A DNA stretch of 12,527 bases from DASQJL01 sp035689165 (lineage in GTDB: Bacteria; Eisenbacteria; RBG-16-71-46; SZUA-252). Position 1 is the first letter of the stretch; each line of letters begins with the position of its first letter. Position numbers and translations under genes: made by a program. Positions 5,784 to 11,093 of this stretch are shown one piece after another. The stretch spans positions 1 to 12,527 of the forward strand of contig DASSLZ010000031.1 in the NCBI GenBank assembly GCA_035689165.1. Reading direction: 5' to 3'. The notes beneath the pieces are model-generated. The model made no database searches, was not told the origin of the DNA, and saw only the letters and a list, made by a program, of their open reading frames with translations.

Positions 5784-7466
5784 CTACGAGCCCAGCCGGA
5801 TCGCCGCCACCGTCACGTCGTCGGCGAGCTGGGCCGGGCCGCTGAATTCCTGGATGCGCGCGATCAGCTTCTCGACCAGGGTCTCGGCGGCCAGGTCGCG
5901 CGAGGCCTGAAGGAACTCGACCAGCCGCTCCTCCCCGAACTCCTCGCCGAACTCCTCGCCCGCCGTCGCGGGAGCCCGCGCCTCCGTCACGCCGTCGCTG
6001 TAGGCGACCAGCAGATCTCCCGGATGGAGCACGATCGTCCCCTCCTCGTACTCGGCCTCGGGGAACATGCCGAGCAGGAGCCCTCCCGCGTTCAGGGTCT
6101 CCATCGCTCCCGTGGCGGCGCGCAGGACGTAGGGCGGGTTATGGCCGCCGTTCACGTAGTTCACGGCGCCGCTCCGGGTGTCGATCCGCGCCACGAAGAG
6201 CGTGACGAATCGGAGCCCGCGGACGCTGTGGTGGATGGAGCGGTTCAGACGCGCCATCACATCGGCCAGGGGCCGCCCCGTCTCGACCTGCGCGCGGACC
6301 GAGGCCTGGAGGTTCATCATCAGCATCGCGGCCGCCATCCCCTTGCCGGCCACGTCGCCCAGTCCCAGAACCAGGCATCCGTCCTCGGCGGGAATGAAGT
6401 CGAAGTAGTCGCCGCCGACGTCGAAGGAGGGGATGTTCTTCCCGGCCACCACGACGATCCCCTCGCGGACCGGCTCGGGTGGGAGCAGATTCTGCTGCAT
6501 GGTCGCGGCGCGGCGGAGCTCCTCGGCCAGCCGTCCCGCGCGCTCCACCGCCTCGTACTGCTCCGTCTCGCGCACCTTGACCGCGGTGAGATGCGCGATC
6601 AGCGTGAGCAGCCGGAGGTCGCTCTCCTCGAACGGCGCCGGGGCGGCGACGTTGTCGACGTAGATGAGCCCGAGCACCCGGTCGTCGTGCCAGAGCGGGG
6701 CGCACATCGCCGAGTGGATGCGCTGCTGGATCACGCTCTGCTGCTCCCGGAACCGGGTGTCGCTCTGCGCGTCGCCCGTGAGGAGCGCCTGCTTCAGCTC
6801 GATCGCGGCGCGCGCGATGCTGCGGCTGACGACGATGTCCCCCTCCGTCCCGGCCGCCTGCTTCACCGCCTTGGCGACCAGCGCGTCGGAATTCGGATCC
6901 CGCAGGAGGAGGGCGGTGCGGTCGGCGCGCAGCACGTCGCTCGCCAGCTCGACGACGAACGCGAACAGCTCGTCCACCGTGCGATGGGCCAGCAGCGCCT
7001 GGCCCACCTTGTCGATGGCGCGCAGGAACGCGCCCACGCGCTCGGGCGCGAGCCCCGCCCCAAACGAACGGGTGTCCACCCCGGTCTCGAACTCCTCGAC
7101 CTTGATCGAGCGCAGGGTGGCGGGCCCGGCCACGTCGGCGACGCGCGCCGTGACCTGGCTCCCGGTCGCCGAGAAGGCCACCTGGAAGTTGCCCAGCTGG
7201 AGCACGTCGCCGGGCGTGAGCCGCGAGGCCTTCTCGATGCGGCGGCCGTTCACCTTCGTCCCGTTCTTGCTCCCCTGGTCCTCCACCCACCAGGAGCCCT
7301 CCCGGTAGAAGACGCGCGCGTGCTCGCGCGAGACCGAGGCGTCCGTCAGGACGACCGTGTTCTCGCGGGAGCGCCCGAGCGTGACGGCCGAGCCCGGGTC
7401 GAGCGAAACGCGCTCGCCTTCGGCACCGGCCCGCCGGACGACAAGGTACTGGCCCTCTCCAGGCAT
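5784..7466 (-). CDS. FHA-GAF-PP2C (SpoIIE/RsbU-type) serine phosphatase
   Basis: A 560-residue cytosolic signalling protein if it starts at the ATG at 7464-7466. The N-terminal FHA domain has GRSRENTVVL, SVSREH and KNGTKVNG (about residues 31-76), the phosphothreonine-binding core. A GAF domain (about 150-298) includes SRSIARAAI and MCAPLWHDDRVLGLIYVDN. The C-terminal PP2C/SpoIIE domain (about 330-558) has metal-binding motifs GGDYFDF (351-357), GLGDVAGKGMAAA (368-380), YSDGVTEA (489-496) and ADDVTV (548-553), so it should be active. Such proteins dephosphorylate anti-sigma-factor antagonists in partner-switching pathways. Neither an STAS antagonist nor an anti-sigma kinase is encoded in the window. 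A GTG at 7505 would add 13 residues. The ATG is preferred because a GGAG lies 10 nt upstream and the FHA domain begins just after it. An in-frame 12-bp tandem duplication gives GEEFGEEFGEE near residues 504-514. Confidence 0.92.
   Translation of the reverse strand: MPGEGQYLVVRRAGAEGERVSLDPGSAVTLGRSRENTVVLTDASVSREHARVFYREGSWWVEDQGSKNGTKVNGRRIEKASRLTPGDVLQLGNFQVAFSATGSQVTARVADVAGPATLRSIKVEEFETGVDTRSFGAGLAPERVGAFLRAIDKVGQALLAHRTVDELFAFVVELASDVLRADRTALLLRDPNSDALVAKAVKQAAGTEGDIVVSRSIARAAIELKQALLTGDAQSDTRFREQQSVIQQRIHSAMCAPLWHDDRVLGLIYVDNVAAPAPFEESDLRLLTLIAHLTAVKVRETEQYEAVERAGRLAEELRRAATMQQNLLPPEPVREGIVVVAGKNIPSFDVGGDYFDFIPAEDGCLVLGLGDVAGKGMAAAMLMMNLQASVRAQVETGRPLADVMARLNRSIHHSVRGLRFVTLFVARIDTRSGAVNYVNGGHNPPYVLRAATGAMETLNAGGLLLGMFPEAEYEEGTIVLHPGDLLVAYSDGVTEARAPATAGEEFGEEFGEERLVEFLQASRDLAAETLVEKLIARIQEFSGPAQLADDVTVAAIRLGS
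5935..5958. repeat. 12-bp tandem duplication inside the phosphatase gene
   Basis: CCGAACTCCTCG occurs twice in direct succession. It is in frame and encodes a duplicated acidic GEEF unit in a loop between the YSDGVTEA and ADDVTV motifs of the PP2C domain. It is probably harmless replication slippage. Confidence 0.75.
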
Positions 7467-7510
7467 GCGCGGTAGTCTCCAGCGTTCACCCCTCGGAATC
7501 AACACGGATC

Positions 7511-7517
7511 GGGAGGA
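7511..7517 (+). promoter_or_regulatory. Shine-Dalgarno sequence of the six-helix membrane protein gene
   Basis: GGGAGGA lies directly before the ATG at 7520, with only 3 nt between GGAGG and the start codon. This spacing is short but the match is strong, so it supports this start. It sits in the 53-nt divergent gap from the phosphatase gene, which holds no obvious -35/-10 pair. Confidence 0.7.
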
Positions 7518-7519
7518 AT

Positions 7520-8371
7520 ATGGCGCGCGACATCCGCACGATACGCGCCGCGGCGCTGGAGGCGCTCGGCAGTTTCCGTTTCCACGAATTCGCTCCCTTC
7601 GCCTGGATTCTCGCGGCGGAGCTGGCCGTTCTGATCCTGGCGATGAACCTGGGCACGGCGTGGGGCATGGCCTCCGCGGGATGGCTCTCCAGCCGTCTCA
7701 CCGGCGACCGCGTGCTGCACTACCCGATTTTCTACGCGTTTCTACCGACGCTGATGACCAACGTCGAGGCCGTGCTCTACGCGTTCGCGGGGAGCGTTCT
7801 GATCCCGCTCGCCCTGATCCGCGTCCTGCGTCCCATGGATCCGGCGGCCTTCCCGGCGGCGTCGACCGGGGCGCGGCTGAAGCAGGCGTTCTTCACCGTG
7901 CTGGTCGCGGCCGTGCTCTGCGAGGCGCTGATCCTGGGATGGCAGTTCGTCCTCAATCAGCCGGCGGTGCTGAAGGCCATCCGGGCCGTCCTCCGCAGCT
8001 CATTCGCCAGCTCGATCGGCGTCACCGTGCTGGGCATGCTGGTCGGCTACGCCCTCTGGACCCTCTTCGTCTACATCCCCGTGTCGGCCGTGCAGCCGGG
8101 ACGGGGCTTCGGGGCCGCGTTCGGCGGAGGTCTTCGCGAGGGGCTGGCGAACTTCTTCCCGACCTACCTCGTCGTGATCGGCCTCTCGCTCCCCGCCGCG
8201 GCGATCCTGCTCGTCCTGCAGGTGATGGGCTCGTTCCTCGTGACCCAGATCCGCCCCGAGATCATCGGCGTGCTGATCGGCCTGTACGCGATCCTCAGCA
8301 TGCTCGCGACCTTCTTCATCTACAGCGCGGCGGCGCGCTTCCACCAGGCCCGCCAGGCGGAGGCGGCATGA
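7520..8371 (+). CDS. Six-helix integral membrane protein, function unknown
   Basis: I do not recognise this 283-residue protein as a named family. Hydrophobic segments lie at about 27-45, 84-102, 122-144, 166-189, 214-238 and 247-271, consistent with six transmembrane helices and both ends in the cytoplasm. There is no signal peptide, ATP-binding motif or conserved charged residue within the helices that would mark a transporter or enzyme. A Gly-rich stretch, GRGFGAAFGGGLREGLANFF (194-213), precedes the fifth helix. The gene diverges from the phosphatase gene and its TGA overlaps the ATG of the lipoprotein gene (ATGA), so the two are one operon and their products may act together at the envelope. 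Preparation of a surface or a small export complex is conceivable, but nothing in the sequence proves it. Confidence 0.85.
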   Translation: MARDIRTIRAAALEALGSFRFHEFAPFAWILAAELAVLILAMNLGTAWGMASAGWLSSRLTGDRVLHYPIFYAFLPTLMTNVEAVLYAFAGSVLIPLALIRVLRPMDPAAFPAASTGARLKQAFFTVLVAAVLCEALILGWQFVLNQPAVLKAIRAVLRSSFASSIGVTVLGMLVGYALWTLFVYIPVSAVQPGRGFGAAFGGGLREGLANFFPTYLVVIGLSLPAAAILLVLQVMGSFLVTQIRPEIIGVLIGLYAILSMLATFFIYSAAARFHQARQAEAA

Positions 8372-9891
8372 GACCGCGCGGAACGCTCCGCCTGCTCCTC
8401 GTCGCGATCCTCGCGCTCACCGCCGGGTGCGGCACGGCCGAACGACGCGCCGAGCGCTATCGCATCGAGCAGGCGATCTACCAGGCGAAGAAGGCGGAGA
8501 CGGAGGCCTTCCTCGGGAGGAGCCGCCCCGACTCGGTCGGGCTGCTTCGGCTGCGGGACGGATACCTCCGCGTCCGCGACGCGGCTCATCCGCCTTTCCT
8601 CAAAGGTTCGGCGAAGGAGCTGGCGGTCGGGCGCGAAGCGCTCCAGCTGGTCGCCGCGGCGCAGTCGCAGGCCGCGCGCTTCGGGATGATGGCGGGCCGC
8701 CCCGACCTCGCGCTCCAGAGCGCGGAGTGGCTGGAGCAGCACGCCGAGGGAGATCCGATGACGATGCGCCAGGCCGACTTCGTCACCGCGGGCGCGCTCC
8801 GCGCCGTGGGCAAAGGGGAAGAGGCGATCGAGCGGATGCGCGGCATGCTTCGCCGGTACGAGCCGGTGCCGCCGCCGCCCGGGACCTCGCAGGAGGACGA
8901 GATCCTCGGCGTTCCGGAGATGATGGCGCAGGTGCGCCGCGAGATGGGGGACCAAGCCGGCGCGCTGCGGGAGCTGGACTACGGCAACGGCTACTACAAG
9001 GGCCTCCTCCAGAAGCCGCGCGAGCCGATGCTCGAGGCGTTGATCCGGGCGCGCATCGTCCGGAACGACCTGGAGCTGAACCGCGCGCCCGAGGCGTTGG
9101 AGCAGGTGACCGCGCTCGAGAAGCTGGTCGCCGCGCATCCCGATCTGAACGCGCTGACGCCCGAGCTGCGCTATTCGCGCGCGAAGATCCGCCTGATGAC
9201 CAACGCCGCGGACGTCCAGGGGATCGCCATGCTCGAGCAGTTCGCGAAGGAGTATCCGCGGCACTCGCTCGCGCCGCGCGCGCTCTTCGACGCGGCGGTC
9301 TACCTCGAGAACGCGAAGCAATTCCCCGACGCGCTCGCGCGCTATCGCGAAGTGGTCGCGCTCTACCCGCGCAATCTCGACGTCGCGCCCGTGTCGCTCT
9401 TCCGCCAGGGCATGCTCGAGGAGCGGACCGGCGCGTGGGACGCGGCGAAAGCGACCCTCGAATCGATCCCGGTGAAGTATCCGCGCACGCAGGCCGCCGT
9501 CGAGGCGCCCTTCACCATCGCGATGCGCTACTACGCGCGAGGCGACCGCGAGGCGGCCAAGGCCGCGCTGGCCCGGGCGATCGTGGTCTACCAGACGATG
9601 ATCGCCAACGACTCGACGTCCGCGCTGGTCCCGGTCTGCAAGTTCAACGTCCTGAGGGGTCAGCTCTCCCTGGGGCAGTGGGACCAGGCGCTCGTCACCG
9701 TGGACGATCTGGCGTCCCACTTCCCGCGTCATCCCTATACGGCACAAGCGCTTCTGGAGGGGGCCAAGGTGGCGGACGCGAACAAGCAGAAGGACCGGGC
9801 GGCCGGGTATCTCCAGCAGTATCTCGAGAACTTCCCGACCTCGCCGCTGGCCGCCCAGGTCAGGCAGGAAAAGGACAAATTGATGCGCTAG
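8368..9891 (+). CDS. TPR-like outer-envelope lipoprotein
   Basis: The 507-residue product starts MRPRGTLRLLLVAILALTAG followed by Cys21. This is a type II signal peptide with lipobox LTAGC, so it is lipid-anchored. No Asp follows the Cys, which suggests outer-membrane sorting by the E. coli rule. The mature protein is helical, with TPR-like pairs, for example RALFDAAVYLENAKQFPDAL then ARYREVVALYPRN (about 303-336), and C-terminal segments with YTAQALLEGAKVADANKQKD and YLQQYLENFPTSPLA. These resemble the YfiO/BamD and YbgF class of tetratricopeptide lipoproteins, but it is about twice their length. A proline-rich PVPPPPG (about 166-172) splits the N-terminal part. The start at 8368 was chosen over longer open frames because it creates the signal peptide and overlaps the upstream stop. 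It likely scaffolds other envelope proteins, perhaps the membrane protein encoded just before it. Confidence 0.88.
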   Translation: MRPRGTLRLLLVAILALTAGCGTAERRAERYRIEQAIYQAKKAETEAFLGRSRPDSVGLLRLRDGYLRVRDAAHPPFLKGSAKELAVGREALQLVAAAQSQAARFGMMAGRPDLALQSAEWLEQHAEGDPMTMRQADFVTAGALRAVGKGEEAIERMRGMLRRYEPVPPPPGTSQEDEILGVPEMMAQVRREMGDQAGALRELDYGNGYYKGLLQKPREPMLEALIRARIVRNDLELNRAPEALEQVTALEKLVAAHPDLNALTPELRYSRAKIRLMTNAADVQGIAMLEQFAKEYPRHSLAPRALFDAAVYLENAKQFPDALARYREVVALYPRNLDVAPVSLFRQGMLEERTGAWDAAKATLESIPVKYPRTQAAVEAPFTIAMRYYARGDREAAKAALARAIVVYQTMIANDSTSALVPVCKFNVLRGQLSLGQWDQALVTVDDLASHFPRHPYTAQALLEGAKVADANKQKDRAAGYLQQYLENFPTSPLAAQVRQEKDKLMR

Positions 9892-9967
9892 ACAGGCAGG
9901 AAGCGCGGGGGTATCGTTTCGACAGCGCGATTCGCACCGCAATCCGCTCCCGCCCTGAAATTTGCAG

Positions 9968-9996
9968 TTGATTGCGAGTCGCATTCCTGCTACACT
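9968..9996 (+). promoter_or_regulatory. Sigma-70-like promoter of the PEP-CTERM gene
   Basis: TTGATT (9968-9973) and TACACT (9991-9996) are separated by exactly 17 bp, each matching the vegetative consensus at four of six positions. Transcription would begin near 10003, giving an untranslated leader of about 134 nt. The perfect palindrome TGCGA-G-TCGCA (9973-9983) lies in the spacer, a position where a repressor could act. Confidence 0.5.
9973..9983. repeat. 11-bp palindrome in the promoter spacer
   Basis: TGCGA and TCGCA flank a single G between the candidate -35 and -10 elements. A bound protein would block RNA polymerase, so this is a plausible operator. No second copy was noticed nearby. 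Confidence 0.3.
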
Positions 9997-10103
9997 TTCT
10001 GTGTTCAGGTGTAAGCAGGTTTTTCCAGCGTCGCTTTCCCGGCCTGGGGGGGTTGTTCCGGGACGGCGGCGTTAAGTCCGGTGGCGTGGGCCTTCATCCC
10101 CGA

Positions 10104-10120
10104 CTGGCTTGCGCATTGCA
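10104..10120 (+). promoter_or_regulatory. Second sigma-54-like (-24/-12) sequence, close to the PEP-CTERM start codon
   Basis: CTGGCTTGCGCATTGCA fits YTGGCACG-N4-TTGCW with TGGC at 10105-10108, TTGC at 10116-10119 and the exact 11-bp offset seen at 4794. The predicted start, near 10131, lies only 6 nt before the ATG and downstream of the Shine-Dalgarno sequence, so a transcript from it would lack a ribosome binding site. It is therefore either a chance match, a nearly leaderless promoter, or a non-transcribing sigma-54 site. Confidence 0.35.
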
Positions 10121-10123
10121 TCT

Positions 10124-10129
10124 AGGGGG
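10124..10129 (+). promoter_or_regulatory. Shine-Dalgarno sequence of the PEP-CTERM gene
   Basis: AGGGGG lies 7 nt before the ATG at 10137. It supports that start, from which a clean signal peptide begins, over upstream start codons of the same open frame. Confidence 0.75.
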
Positions 10130-10136
10130 TTACCGA

Positions 10137-10931
10137 ATGATCCGTAAGGTGCTCTTCCTCGGCGCCGCAGGGCTTCTCCTCGGCGCGTCGGCGGCATTTG
10201 CTTTCCCGCCGATCGACCTCACCACGGCGGGCGCGACCTACACGAGCGCGACCGACGGCACGATCTGGACCCAGCTGGTCAACCAGCCCACGGGTACGGG
10301 CGTGTACAACCCGTTCCTCCGCCTTCGCGCCTCTGGCTCGGAGGAGGGGATGAACACGGACGGCGACGCCAACAGCACGTACAACGACGTCGCCGGCATC
10401 TGGACCCACAGCATCACGCTCGGTCAGTTGAACACGGTCACCGTGGGTGGGGTGAACTACTACTCCTTCTCGGTGGACATCAACGAGCCGAACGGCGGTG
10501 GCCAGAACCTGCTGTCGCTGGACGAGCTGCGCATCTACACCCTGAACGGCAGCGCGTCGCTGATGACGGAAGCTGCGGTGACGGGCGCTGGTGGCGTGCT
10601 CCGCTACAACCTGGACGGCACCATCGACCAGGACGTGTACATGGACTACAACCTGGCGGCCGGCAGCGGTCATGACGACGTCCAGGTGCTGATCCCGACG
10701 AGCTTCTTCGCCGGCGCGTCGGCCTCGGACCAGATCTACTTCTACTCGAAGTTCGGCGATACGGCCGGCATGATCGCCGACGCCGACTTCACCTCGGGCG
10801 ATGGTTTCGAAGAGTGGCATGCCCTCCTGGGCGAGGCCCCTCCTCCGCCGTCGCTTCCCGAGCCCAGCACGGTCATGATCCTTGGGACCGGACTCCTCGG
10901 TCTGGCCGCGACCCGGATGCGCAAGAAGTAA
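10137..10931 (+). CDS. PEP-CTERM sorting-domain surface protein
   Basis: The 264-residue precursor has a signal peptide (MIRKVLFLGAAGLLLGASAA, cleavage likely after AFA at residue 22). A mature beta-rich domain follows, rich in Gly, Thr, Asn and aromatic residues. The C-terminus is a canonical PEP-CTERM signal: PEP at 241-243, hydrophobic helix (about 245-258) and basic tail RMRKK. A PPPPS linker precedes it. Such proteins are processed by an exosortase in the inner membrane and usually end up in the extracellular or exopolysaccharide matrix. No exosortase is encoded in the window, so it must be elsewhere if the system works. The mature domain (for example NEPNGGGQNLLSLDELRIY, 117-135) looks like a recurrent type in PEP-CTERM proteins without known activity. 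The gene is monocistronic: promoter candidates upstream, strong terminator downstream. Start chosen from signal peptide and AGGGGG; the open frame continues upstream without support. Confidence 0.93.
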   Translation: MIRKVLFLGAAGLLLGASAAFAFPPIDLTTAGATYTSATDGTIWTQLVNQPTGTGVYNPFLRLRASGSEEGMNTDGDANSTYNDVAGIWTHSITLGQLNTVTVGGVNYYSFSVDINEPNGGGQNLLSLDELRIYTLNGSASLMTEAAVTGAGGVLRYNLDGTIDQDVYMDYNLAAGSGHDDVQVLIPTSFFAGASASDQIYFYSKFGDTAGMIADADFTSGDGFEEWHALLGEAPPPPSLPEPSTVMILGTGLLGLAATRMRKK

Positions 10932-10956
10932 GCTCGAAAGCAAAGTCGGTACTCCC

Positions 10957-10996
10957 CGGCGAGGCGGTGGTTTTCACCGCCTCGCCGCTTTCTTTT
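10957..10996 (+). terminator. Intrinsic terminator after the PEP-CTERM gene
   Basis: A perfect 13-bp stem (CGGCGAGGCGGTG at 10957-10969, CACCGCCTCGCCG at 10975-10987) with loop GTTTT is followed by CTTTCTTTT. It lies 25 nt after the stop codon and separates the gene from the EF-G-like gene. Confidence 0.93.
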
Positions 10997-11040
10997 CCCC
11001 CCTCGAGTGTGGTAGCATTTCCGAACAAGCTATCTACAGC

Positions 11041-11064
11041 AACCGCTTATAATTACCAGCGGTT
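11041..11064. promoter_or_regulatory. TATAAT -10 element inside an AACCGC/GCGGTT dyad, promoter of the EF-G-like gene
   Basis: TATAAT at 11048-11053 is a perfect -10 hexamer in otherwise GC-rich DNA. No good -35 is visible at the usual distance. Transcription would start near 11060. Exact 6-bp arms AACCGC (11041-11046) and GCGGTT (11059-11064) flank the hexamer symmetrically, as an operator would. Confidence 0.55.
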
Positions 11065-11081
11065 CCGGAGCGACCGGAACC
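11061..11081 (+). promoter_or_regulatory. 5'-terminal hairpin in the leader of the EF-G-like gene
   Basis: GGTTCCGG (11061-11068) and CCGGAACC (11074-11081) form a perfect 8-bp stem with loop AGCGA. If transcription begins near 11060, the stem starts at the second nucleotide of the RNA and ends directly against the Shine-Dalgarno sequence. It could stabilise the message or limit ribosome access. Confidence 0.5.
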
Positions 11082-11088
11082 AGGGGGG
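11082..11088 (+). promoter_or_regulatory. Shine-Dalgarno sequence that decides a TTG start
   Basis: AGGGGGG lies 5 nt before TTG at 11094. The first in-frame ATG comes far downstream, after the P-loop, so TTG is the start consistent with an intact GTPase domain. Confidence 0.7.
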
Positions 11089-11093
11089 CTCCC

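Noticed and set aside
7467..7505. GTG start at 7505 for the phosphatase
   Set aside because: It adds 13 residues with no domain content and lacks a Shine-Dalgarno sequence, while a GGAG precedes the ATG at 7466. It is not excluded.
7357..8367. Upstream extension of the lipoprotein open frame to 7357
   Set aside because: It would run in another frame through the whole membrane protein gene and yields Arg/Pro/Gly-rich sequence. The start at 8368 gives a lipobox signal peptide and an ATGA overlap.
9972..10136. Upstream start for the PEP-CTERM protein
   Set aside because: A longer form would bury the signal peptide 55 residues in and would need initiation inside the predicted promoter. The AGGGGG before 10137 supports the shorter form.
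10115..10140. Resemblance of GGGGGTTACCGA to the 3' part of a GEMM-I cyclic-di-GMP riboswitch
   Set aside because: The paired upstream GGTA strand and the conserved GGCAAA and GACGCAAAGCC segments are absent from the leader, so this is a short chance match.
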